The notes beneath the pieces are model-generated. The model was not told the origin of the DNA. It worked only from the letters and a program-made list of their open reading frames with translations, and searched no databases. Positions 37,082-48,309 of a stretch of 64,000 nucleotides of DNA are shown in pieces (the first letter of the stretch is position 1; each line of letters starts with the position of its first letter). Where the stretch lies: NCBI GenBank assembly GCA_030035585.1, contig CM057475.1, positions 567,501-631,500 on the forward strand, read 5' to 3'. The stretch comes from Dugong dugon (taxonomy: Eukaryota; Chordata; Mammalia; Sirenia; Dugongidae). The translations under genes were made by a program, and so were the position numbers.

Positions 37082-37174
37082 GTTTCTCTTCTCCTTTAGC
37101 GATACCGTTGTAAAGCCCTATTCTCAACTACGCAGCACAGAATACATCCCGGAATGCTAGAAAGCCTGAACGGC

Positions 37175-37188
37175 TTCAACTAGTTGAA
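37175..37188. other. 14-bp perfect palindrome repeated in most monomers (example copy)
   Basis: TTCAACTAGTTGAA is a perfect palindrome with SpeI (ACTAGT) at its centre. It recurs in A, B and D monomers. In class C the centre is CTGC, leaving only the arms TTCAA and TTGAA. In A2 and A3 it is TTCAAGTAGTTGAA. Whether any protein binds it is unknown. Confidence 0.85.
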
Positions 37189-37373
37189 AGGGAAAAAAGT
37201 CTTAGGCTTTATCCAGGTAGACAATGCACAGGCAACGTTCTTAGGCATGTAACACAGAGGGACTTTCAAACACAGAAAGTGAATCGTGCTCCGTTCATCC
37301 CCAGGCTGAGAGCAACAAGCTCATGCTTTCTCTTTCAGGCAGGGAAGAAGCTACATGCTGGTGTTAAGCACAC

Positions 37374-40107
37374 AAGCTTTAGTCAGCAAAACCTAACCTC
37401 TTCTGCTATCCTCTAGCTGAAGGCAGACAATCTACCTGTTTGGCTTTGAAAGCCACTAGTACCTTCTTTCCTGATAGGCAAAATTCCCTTTGAAAACCAG
37501 GGGATTCAAATACTTGCTAGGCCTGCACTCTCCAGCCTTTTCCCAAGCAGGGAACATTGGAGATAGCAGCTTGTGCTGGCCGGACACTTTCTTCTAACAA
37601 AACTGAAAACTTAAGAAGATTCAGTTAAGCAGCTTGAGGGAAACGCTAAGTTTTGGTTTCTCTTTCATGTTGTGAAAGGGGAACTTAAACCTACTGCTAA
37701 CAAAGATTTTACTCAGGAGAACTAGGGTTTTGCCTCCTTCGCGTTCCAGAACGGGAGAAACACGGTTTATCTTCTCCTTCGGCGATATCGTCTGTAAAGC
37801 CCTATTCTCAGCTACGCAGCACAGAATGCCACCCGGAATGCTGGAAAGCCTGAACGGCTTCAACTAGTTGAAAGGGAAAAAAGTCTTAGGCTGTATCCAG
37901 GTAGACAATGCACAGGCAACGTTCTTAGGCATGTAACACAGAGGGACTCTCAAACACAGAAAGTGAATCGTGCTCCGTTCATCCCCAGGCTGAGAGCAAC
38001 AAGCTCATGCATTCTCTTGCAGGCAGGGAAGAAGCTACATGCTGGTATTAAGCACACAAGCTTTAGTTACCAAAACTGAACCTATTCTGCTGTCCTCTAG
38101 CTGAAGGCAGACAATCTACCAGTTTGACTTTGAAAGCCACTAGTACCTTCTTTCCTGATAGGCAAAATTCCCTTTGAAAACCAGGGGATTCAAATACTTG
38201 CTAGGCCTGCACTCTCCAGCCTTCTCCCAAGCAGGGAAGATTGGAGATAGCAGCTTGTGCTGGCCGGACACTTTCTTCTAACAAAACTGAAAACTTAAGT
38301 AGATTCAGTTAAGCAGCTTGAGGGAAACGCTAAGTTTTGGTTTCTCTTTCATATTGTTAAAGGGGAACTTAAACCTACTGCTAACAAAGTTTTTACTCAG
38401 GAGAACTAGGCTTTTGCCTCCCTCGCGTTGCAGAATGGGAGAAACGCGGTTTCTCTTCTCCTTTAGCGATACCGTTGTAAAGCCCTATTCTCAACTACGC
38501 AGCACAGAATACATCCCGGAATGCTAGAAAGCCTGAACGGCTTCAACTAGTTGAAAGGGAAAAAAGTCTTAGGCTTTATCCAGGTAGACAATGCACAGGC
38601 AACGTTCTTAGGCATGTAACAGAGAGGGACTTTCAAACACAGAAAGTGAATCGTGCTCCGTTCATCCCCAGGCTGACAGCAACAAGCTCATGCTTTCTCT
38701 TTCAGGCAGGGAAGAAGCTACATGCTCGTGTTAAGCACAAAAGCTTTAGTCAGCAAAACCGAACCTCGTCTGCTGTCCTCTAGCTGAAGGCAGACAATCT
38801 ACCTGTTTGGCTTTGAAAGCCACTAGGACCTTCTTTCCTGATAGGCAAAATTCCCTTTGAAAACCAGGGGATTCAAATACTTGCTAGGCCTGCACTCTCC
38901 AGCCTTCTCCCAAGCAGGGAACATTGGAGAAAGCAGCTTGTGCTGGCCGGACACTCTCTTCTAACAAAACTGAAAACTTAAGTAGATTCAGTTAAGCAGC
39001 TTGAGGGAAACGCTAAGTTTTGGTTTCTCTTTCATCTTGTGAAAGGGGAACTTATACCTACTGCTAACAAATTTTCTACTCAGGAGAACTACGGTTTTGC
39101 CTCCTTCGCGTTCCAGAACGGGAGAAACGCGGTTTGTCTTCTCCTTTGGCGATACCGTCTGTAAAGCGGTAATCTCAGCCGCGCAGCCCAGAATACCTCC
39201 CGGAATGCTAGAAAGCCTCACCGGCTTCAACTGCTTGAAAGGGAGAAACGTCATACGCTTTATCAAAGTAGACAATGCACAGGATCTGTCTTAGGCATGT
39301 AACACAGAAGGACTTTCAAACACAGAATGTGAATCGTGCCCCGTTCATCCCCAGACTGAGAGCAACAAGCTCATGCTTTCTCTTTCAGGCAGGGAAGAAG
39401 CTACATGCTCGTGTTAAGCACGAAAGCTTTAGTCAGCAAAACCGAACCTCTTCTGCTGTCCTCTAGCTGAAGGCAGACAATCTACCTGTTTGGCTTTGAA
39501 AGCCAATACTACCTTCATTCCTGGTAGGCAAACTTCCCTTTGAAAACCAGGGGATTCAAATACGTGCTAGGCCTGCACTCTCCAGCCTTCTCCCAAGCAG
39601 GGAACATTGGAGAAAGGAGCTTGTGCTGGGCGGACACTTTCTCCTAACAAAACTGAAAACTTAAGTAGATTCAGTTAAGCAGCTTGACGGAGAACGCTGT
39701 CGTTTGCTTTCTCTTTCATATGGTGAATAGGGAACTTAAACCTACTGCTACCAAAACTTTTACTCAGGGGAACTACGGTTTTGCCTCCCTCGCGTTGCAG
39801 AATGGGAGAAACGCGGTTTCTCTTCTCCTTTAGCGATACCGTTGTAAAGCCCTATTCTCAACTACGCAGCACAGAATACATCCCGGAATGCTAGAAAGCC
39901 TGAACGGCTTCAACTAGTTGAAAGGGAAAAAAGTCTTAGGCTTTATCCAGGTAGACAATGCACAGGCAACGTTCTTAGGCATGTAACACAGAGGGACTTT
40001 CAAACACAGAAAGTGAATCGTGCTCCGTTCATCCCCAGGCTGAGAGCAACAAGCTCATGCTTTCTCTTTCAGGCAGGGAAGAAGCTACATGCTGGTGTTA
40101 AGCACAC
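37374..40107. repeat. HOR unit 2, 2734 bp
   Basis: It carries the rare A at 37769 in its A monomer (GGTTTATCTTC), otherwise seen only at 11110, and CTACGG in its C monomer. Confidence 0.95.
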
Positions 40108-42841
40108 AAGCTTTAGTCAGCAAAACCTAACCTCTTCTGCTATCCTCTAGCTGAAGGCAGACAATCTACCTGTTTGGCTTTGAAAGCCACTAGTACCTTC
40201 TTTCCTGATAGGCAAAATTCCCTTTGAAAACCAGGGGATTCAAATACTTGCTAGGCCTGCACTCTCCAGCCTTTTCCCAAGCAGGGAACATTGGAGATAG
40301 CAGCTTGTGCTGGCCGGACACTTTCTTCTAACAAAACTGAAAACTTAAGAAGATTCAGTTAAGCAGCTTGAGGGAAACGCTAAGTTTTGGTTTCTCTTTC
40401 ATGTTGTGAAAGGGGAACTTAAACCTACTGCTAACAAAGATTTTACTCAGGAGAACTAGGGTTTTGCCTCCTTCGCGTTCCAGAACGGGAGAAACACGGT
40501 TTCTCTTCTCCTTCGGCGATATCGTCTGTAAAGCCCTATTCTCAGCTACGCAGCACAGAATGCCACCCGGAATGCTGGAAAGCCTGAACGGCTTCAACTA
40601 GTTGAAAGGGAAAAAAGTCTTAGGCTGTATCCAGGTAGACAATGCACAGGCAACGTTCTTAGGCATGTAACACAGAGGGACTCTCAAACACAGAAAGTGA
40701 ATCGTGCTCCGTTCATCCCCAGGCTGAGAGCAACAAGCTCATGCATTCTCTTGCAGGCAGGGAAGAAGCTACATGCTGGTATTAAGCACACAAGCTTTAG
40801 TTACCAAAACTGAACCTATTCTGCTGTCCTCTAGCTGAAGGCAGACAATCTACCAGTTTGACTTTGAAAGCCACTAGTACCTTCTTTCCTGATAGGCAAA
40901 ATTCCCTTTGAAAACCAGGGGATTCAAATACTTGCTAGGCCTGCACTCTCCAGCCTTCTCCCAAGCAGGGAAGATTGGAGATAGCAGCTTGTGCTGGCCG
41001 GACACTTTCTTCTAACAAAACTGAAAACTTAAGTAGATTCAGTTAAGCAGCTTGAGGGAAACGCTAAGTTTTGGTTTCTCTTTCATATTGTTAAAGGGGA
41101 ACTTAAACCTACTGCTAACAAAGTTTTTACTCAGGAGAACTAGGCTTTTGCCTCCCTCGCGTTGCAGAATGGGAGAAACGCGGTTTCTCTTCTCCTTTAG
41201 CGATACCGTTGTAAAGCCCTATTCTCAACTACGCAGCACAGAATACATCCCGGAATGCTAGAAAGCCTGAACGGCTTCAACTAGTTGAAAGGGAAAAAAG
41301 TCTTAGGCTTTATCCAGGTAGACAATGCACAGGCAACGTTCTTAGGCATGTAACAGAGAGGGACTTTCAAACACAGAAAGTGAATCGTGCTCCGTTCATC
41401 CCCAGGCTGACAGCAACAAGCTCATGCTTTCTCTTTCAGGCAGGGAAGAAGCTACATGCTCGTGTTAAGCACAAAAGCTTTAGTCAGCAAAACCGAACCT
41501 CGTCTGCTGTCCTCTAGCTGAAGGCAGACAATCTACCTGTTTGGCTTTGAAAGCCACTAGGACCTTCTTTCCTGATAGGCAAAATTCCCTTTGAAAACCA
41601 GGGGATTCAAATACTTGCTAGGCCTGCACTCTCCAGCCTTCTCCCAAGCAGGGAACATTGGAGAAAGCAGCTTGTGCTGGCCGGACACTCTCTTCTAACA
41701 AAACTGAAAACTTAAGTAGATTCAGTTAAGCAGCTTGAGGGAAACGCTAAGTTTTGGTTTCTCTTTCATCTTGTGAAAGGGGAACTTATACCTACTGCTA
41801 ACAAATTTTCTACTCAGGAGAACTAGGGTTTTGCCTCCTTCGCGTTCCAGAACGGGAGAAACGCGGTTTGTCTTCTCCTTTGGCGATACCGTCTGTAAAG
41901 CGGTAATCTCAGCCGCGCAGCCCAGAATACCTCCCGGAATGCTAGAAAGCCTCACCGGCTTCAACTGCTTGAAAGGGAGAAACGTCATACGCTTTATCAA
42001 AGTAGACAATGCACAGGATCTGTCTTAGGCATGTAACACAGAAGGACTTTCAAACACAGAATGTGAATCGTGCCCCGTTCATCCCCAGACTGAGAGCAAC
42101 AAGCTCATGCTTTCTCTTTCAGGCAGGGAAGAAGCTACATGCTCGTGTTAAGCACGAAAGCTTTAGTCAGCAAAACCGAACCTCTTCTGCTGTCCTCTAG
42201 CTGAAGGCAGACAATCTACCTGTTTGGCTTTGAAAGCCAATACTACCTTCATTCCTGGTAGGCAAACTTCCCTTTGAAAACCAGGGGATTCAAATACGTG
42301 CTAGGCCTGCACTCTCCAGCCTTCTCCCAAGCAGGGAACATTGGAGAAAGGAGCTTGTGCTGGGCGGACACTTTCTCCTAACAAAACTGAAAACTTAAGT
42401 AGATTCAGTTAAGCAGCTTGACGGAGAACGCTGTCGTTTGCTTTCTCTTTCATATGGTGAATAGGGAACTTAAACCTACTGCTACCAAAACTTTTACTCA
42501 GGGGAACTACGGTTTTGCCTCCCTCGCGTTGCAGAATGGGAGAAACGCGGTTTCTCTTCTCCTTTAGCGATACCGTTGTAAAGCCCTATTCTCAACTACG
42601 CAGCACAGAATACATCCCGGAATGCTAGAAAGCCTGAACGGCTTCAACTAGTTGAAAGGGAAAAAAGTCTTAGGCTTTATCCAGGTAGACAATGCACAGG
42701 CAACGTTCTTAGGCATGTAACACAGAGGGACTTTCAAACACAGAAAGTGAATCGTGCTCCGTTCATCCCCAGGCTGAGAGCAACAAGCTCATGCTTTCTC
42801 TTTCAGGCAGGGAAGAAGCTACATGCTGGTGTTAAGCACAC
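40108..42841. repeat. HOR unit 3, 2734 bp
   Basis: Its C monomer has CTAGGG near 41824 instead of the CTACGG of units 1 and 2. I noticed no other private changes. Confidence 0.95.
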
Positions 42842-45575
42842 AAGCTTTAGTCAGCAAAACCTAACCTCTTCTGCTATCCTCTAGCTGAAGGCAGACAATC
42901 TACCTGTTTGGCTTTGAAAGCCACTAGTACCTTCTTTCCTGATAGGCAAAATTCCCTTTGAAAACCAGGGGATTCAAATACTTGCTAGGCCTGCACTCTC
43001 CAGCCTTTTCCCAAGCAGGGAACATTGGAGATAGCAGCTTGTGCTGGCCGGACACTTTCTTCTAACAAAACTGAAAACTTAAGAAGATTCAGTTAAGCAG
43101 CTTGAGGGAAACGCTAAGTTTTGGTTTCTCTTTCATGTTGTGAAAGGGGAACTTAAACCTACTGCTAACAAAGATTTTACTCAGGAGAACTAGGGTTTTG
43201 CCTCCTTCGCGTTCCAGAACGGGAGAAACACGGTTTCTCTTCTCCTTCGGCGATATCGTCTGTAAAGCCCTATTCTCAGCTACGCAGCACAGAATGCCAC
43301 CCGGAATGCTGGAAAGCCTGAACGGCTTCAACTAGTTGAAAGGGAAAAAAGTCTTAGGCTGTATCCAGGTAGACAATGCACAGGCAACGTTCTTAGGCAT
43401 GTAACACAGAGGGACTCTCAAACACAGAAAGTGAATCGTGCTCCGTTCATCCCCAGGCTGAGAGCAACAAGCTCATGCATTCTCTTGCAGGCAGGGAAGA
43501 AGCTACATGCTGGTATTAAGCACACAAGCTTTAGTTACCAAAACTGAACCTATTCTGCTGTCCTCTAGCTGAAGGCAGACAATCTACCAGTTTGACTTTG
43601 AAAGCCACTAGTACCTTCTTTCCTGATAGGCAAAATTCCCTTTGAAAACCAGGGGATTCAAATACTTGCTAGGCCTGCACTCTCCAGCCTTCTCCCAAGC
43701 AGGGAAGATTGGAGATAGCAGCTTGTGCTGGCCGGACACTTTCTTCTAACAAAACTGAAAACTTAAGTAGATTCAGTTAAGCAGCTTGAGGGAAACGCTA
43801 AGTTTTGGTTTCTCTTTCATATTGTTAAAGGGGAACTTAAACCTACTGCTAACAAAGTTTTTACTCAGGAGAACTAGGCTTTTGCCTCCCTCGCGTTGCA
43901 GAATGGGAGAAACGCGGTTTCTCTTCTCCTTTAGCGATACCGTTGTAAAGCCCTATTCTCAACTACGCAGCACAGAATACATCCCGGAATGCTAGAAAGC
44001 CTGAACGGCTTCAACTAGTTGAAAGGGAAAAAAGTCTTAGGCTTTATCCAGGTAGACAATGCACAGGCAACGTTCTTAGGCATGTAACAGAGAGGGACTT
44101 TCAAACACAGAAAGTGAATCGTGCTCCGTTCATCCCCAGGCTGACAGCAACAAGCTCATGCTTTCTCTTTCAGGCAGGGAAGAAGCTACATGGTCGTGTT
44201 AAGCACAAAAGCTTTAGTCAGCAAAACCGAACCTCGTCTGCTGTCCTCTAGCTGAAGGCAGACAATCTACCTGTTTGGCTTTGAAAGCCACTAGGACCTT
44301 CTTTCCTGATAGGCAAAATTCCCTTTGAAAACCAGGGGATTCAAATACTTGCTAGGCCTGCACTCTCCAGCCTTCTCCCAAGCAGGGAACATTGGAGAAA
44401 GCAGCTTGTGCTGGCCGGACACTCTCTTCTAACAAAACTGAAAACTTAAGTAGATTCAGTTAAGCAGCTTGAGGGAAACGCTCAGTTTTGGTTTCTCTTT
44501 CATCTTGTGAAAGGGGAACTTATACCTACTGCTAACAAATTTTCTACTCAGGAGAACTAGGGTTTTGCCTCCTTCGCGTTCCAGAACGGGAGAAACGCGG
44601 TTTGTCTTCTCCTTTGGCGATACCGTCTGTAAAGCGGTAATCTCAGCCGCGCAGCCCAGAATACCTCCCGGAATGCTAGAAAGCCTCACCGGCTTCAACT
44701 GCTTGAAAGGGAGAAACGTCATACGCTTTATCAAAGTAGACAATGCACAGGATCTGTCTTAGGCATGTAACACAGAAGGACTTTCAAACACAGAATGTGA
44801 ATCGTGCCCCGTTCATCCCCAGACTGAGAGCAACAAGCTCATGCTTTCTCTTTCAGGCAGGGAAGAAGCTACATGCTCGTGTTAAGCACGAAAGCTTTAG
44901 TCAGCAAAACCGAACCTCTTCTGCTGTCCTCTAGCTGAAGGCAGACAATCTACCTGTTTGGCTTTGAAAGCCAATACTACCTTCATTCCTGGTAGGCAAA
45001 CTTCCCTTTGAAAACCAGGGGATTCAAATACGTGCTAGGCCTGCACTCTCCAGCCTTCTCCCAAGCAGGGAACATTGGAGAAAGGAGCTTGTGCTGGGCG
45101 GACACTTTCTCCTAACAAAACTGAAAACTTAAGTAGATTCAGTTAAGCAGCTTGACGGAGAACGCTGTCGTTTGCTTTCTCTTTCATATGGTGAATAGGG
45201 AACTTAAACCTACTGCTACCAAAACTTTTACTCAGGGGAACTACGGTTTTGCCTCCCTCGCGTTGCAGAATGGGAGAAACGCGGTTTCTCTTCTCCTTTA
45301 GCGATACCGTTGTAAAGCCCTATTCTCAACTACGCAGCACAGAATACATCCCGGAATGCTAGAAAGCCTGAACGGCTTCAACTAGTTGAAAGGGAAAAAA
45401 GTCTTAGGCTTTATCCAGGTAGACAATGCACAGGCAACGTTCTTAGGCATGTAACACAGAGGGACTTTCAAACACAGAAAGTGAATCGTGCTCCGTTCAT
45501 CCCCAGGCTGAGAGCAACAAGCTCATGCTTTCTCTTTCAGGCAGGGAAGAAGCTACATGCTGGTGTTAAGCACAC
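42842..45575. repeat. HOR unit 4, 2734 bp
   Basis: It carries two marks: G at 44193 (CATGGTCG, end of B) and C at 44483 (CGCTCAG, in C). Confidence 0.95.
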
Positions 45576-48309
45576 AAGCTTTAGTCAGCAAAACCTAACC
45601 TCTTCTGCTATCCTCTAGCTGAAGGCAGACAATCTACCTGTTTGGCTTTGAAAGCCACTAGTACCTTCTTTCCTGATAGGCAAAATTCCCTTTGAAAACC
45701 AGGGGATTCAAATACTTGCTAGGCCTGCACTCTCCAGCCTTTTCCCAAGCAGGGAACATTGGAGATAGCAGCTTGTGCTGGCCGGACACTTTCTTCTAAC
45801 AAAACTGAAAACTTAAGAAGATTCAGTTAAGCAGCTTGAGGGAAACGCTAAGTTTTGGTTTCTCTTTCATGTTGTGAAAGGGGAACTTAAACCTACTGCT
45901 AACAAAGATTTTACTCAGGAGAACTAGGGTTTTGCCTCCTTCGCGTTCCAGAACGGGAGAAACACGGTTTCTCTTCTCCTTCGGCGATATCGTCTGTAAA
46001 GCCCTATTCTCAGCTACGCAGCACAGAATGCCACCCGGAATGCTGGAAAGCCTGAACGGCTTCAACTAGTTGAAAGGGAAAAAAGTCTTAGGCTGTATCC
46101 AGGTAGACAATGCACAGGCAACGTTCTTAGGCATGTAACACAGAGGGACTCTCAAACACAGAAAGTGAATCGTGCTCCGTTCATCCCCAGGCTGAGAGCA
46201 ACAAGCTCATGCATTCTCTTGCAGGCAGGGAAGAAGCTACATGCTGGTATTAAGCACACAAGCTTTAGTTACCAAAACTGAACCTATTCTGCTGTCCTCT
46301 AGCTGAAGGCAGACAATCTACCAGTTTGACTTTGAAAGCCACTAGTACCTTCTTTCCTGATAGGCAAAATTCCCTTTGAAAACCAGGGGATTCAAATACT
46401 TGCTAGGCCTGCACTCTCCAGCCTTCTCCCAAGCAGGGAAGATTGGAGATAGCAGCTTGTGCTGGCCGGACACTTTCTTCTAACAAAACTGAAAACTTAA
46501 GTAGATTCAGTTAAGCAGCTTGAGGGAAACGCTAAGTTTTGGTTTCTCTTTCATATTGTTAAAGGGGAACTTAAACCTACTGCTAACAAAGTTTTTACTC
46601 AGGAGAACTAGGCTTTTGCCTCCCTCGCGTTGCAGAATGGGAGAAACGCGGTTTCTCTTCTCCTTTAGCGATACCGTTGTAAAGCCCTATTCTCAACTAC
46701 GCAGCACAGAATACATCCCGGAATGCTAGAAAGCCTGAACGGCTTCAACTAGTTGAAAGGGAAAAAAGTCTTAGGCTTTATCCAGGTAGACAATGCACAG
46801 GCAACGTTCTTAGGCATGTAACAGAGAGGGACTTTCAAACACAGAAAGTGAATCGTGCTCCGTTCATCCCCAGGCTGACAGCAACAAGCTCATGCTTTCT
46901 CTTTCAGGCAGGGAAGAAGCTACATGGTCGTGTTAAGCACAAAAGCTTTAGTCAGCAAAACCGAACCTCGTCTGCTGTCCTCTAGCTGAAGGCAGACAAT
47001 CTACCTGTTTGGCTTTGAAAGCCACTAGGACCTTCTTTCCTGATAGGCAAAATTCCCTTTGAAAACCAGGGGATTCAAATACTTGCTAGGCCTGCACTCT
47101 CCAGCCTTCTCCCAAGCAGGGAACATTGGAGAAAGCAGCTTGTGCTGGCCGGACACTCTCTTCTAACAAAACTGAAAACTTAAGTAGATTCAGTTAAGCA
47201 GCTTGAGGGAAACGCTCAGTTTTGGTTTCTCTTTCATCTTGTGAAAGGGGAACTTATACCTACTGCTAACAAATTTTCTACTCAGGAGAACTAGGGTTTT
47301 GCCTCCTTCGCGTTCCAGAACGGGAGAAACGCGGTTTGTCTTCTCCTTTGGCGATACCGTCTGTAAAGCGGTAATCTCAGCCGCGCAGCCCAGAATACCT
47401 CCCGGAATGCTAGAAAGCCTCACCGGCTTCAACTGCTTGAAAGGGAGAAACGTCATACGCTTTATCAAAGTAGACAATGCACAGGATCTGTCTTAGGCAT
47501 GTAACACAGAAGGACTTTCAAACACAGAATGTGAATCGTGCCCCGTTCATCCCCAGACTGAGAGCAACAAGCTCATGCTTTCTCTTTCAGGCAGGGAAGA
47601 AGCTACATGCTCGTGTTAAGCACGAAAGCTTTAGTCAGCAAAACCGAACCTCTTCTGCTGTCCTCTAGCTGAAGGCAGACAATCTACCTGTTTGGCTTTG
47701 AAAGCCAATACTACCTTCATTCCTGGTAGGCAAACTTCCCTTTGAAAACCAGGGGATTCAAATACGTGCTAGGCCTGCACTCTCCAGCCTTCTCCCAAGC
47801 AGGGAACATTGGAGAAAGGAGCTTGTGCTGGGCGGACACTTTCTCCTAACAAAACTGAAAACTTAAGTAGATTCAGTTAAGCAGCTTGACGGAGAACGCT
47901 GTCGTTTGCTTTCTCTTTCATATGGTGAATAGGGAACTTAAACCTACTGCTACCAAAACTTTTACTCAGGGGAACTACGGTTTTGCCTCCCTCGCGTTGC
48001 AGAATGGGAGAAACGCGGTTTCTCTTCTCCTTTAGCGATACCGTTGTAAAGCCCTATTCTCAACTACGCAGCACAGAATACATCCCGGAATGCTAGAAAG
48101 CCTGAACGGCTTCAACTAGTTGAAAGGGAAAAAAGTCTTAGGCTTTATCCAGGTAGACAATGCACAGGCAACGTTCTTAGGCATGTAACACAGAGGGACT
48201 TTCAAACACAGAAAGTGAATCGTGCTCCGTTCATCCCCAGGCTGAGAGCAACAAGCTCATGCTTTCTCTTTCAGGCAGGGAAGAAGCTACATGCTGGTGT
48301 TAAGCACAC
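45576..48309. repeat. HOR unit 5, 2734 bp
   Basis: It carries the same two marks as unit 4, at 46927 and 47217. Confidence 0.95.

Larger units (their letters stand above)
19602..37373. repeat. 8886-bp tandem duplication (13 monomers): 19602-28487 and 28488-37373
   Basis: Every monomer boundary and private variant recurs at +8886, including CATCCGGG (20057 and 28943), the lost StuI site, TTCATCACCAGG and the 683-bp A3 monomers. The novel junction is D to X near 28488. The last D-specific base is 28475 (CTGGTG against CTGATG) and the first X-specific base is 28494 (CTTGAG against CTTTAG), so the crossover lies within 18 identical bases, 28476-28493. Confidence 0.92.
34640..37373. repeat. HOR unit 1 of the homogeneous run, A B C D, 2734 bp
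   Basis: First of ten successive identical-length units. It is also the last part of the second copy of the 8886-bp duplication. It differs from its counterpart at 25754-28487 by at least the G at 35991 (C at 27105). Confidence 0.95.
36690..37373. repeat. Class D monomer, reference copy (684 bp)
   Basis: Diagnostic variants: GCCAATACTACCTTCATTCC, AATACGTGCTAGG, GGGCGGACACTTTCTCC, GACGGAGAACGCTGTCG, CATATGGTGAATAGGG and CAGGGGAACTACGG. A hand count of this copy gives 19 CpG dinucleotides, 13 of them between 36953 and 37173. Confidence 0.93.

Noticed and set aside
34640-37373. Macrosatellite with a gene, by analogy with D4Z4/DUX4
   Set aside because: The 2734-bp unit has no long open frame. 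It is four related 684-bp monomers, not one unit with an embedded gene, and no homeobox-like frame is visible.
36690-37373. The 684-bp monomer as an ancient dimer of about 342-bp halves
   Set aside because: A few short motifs recur (CAGGGAA followed by GAAG or GAAAG; AACTTAA with a nearby TA-rich stretch), but they do not line up at a constant half-monomer offset by eye. A self dot-plot would be needed.
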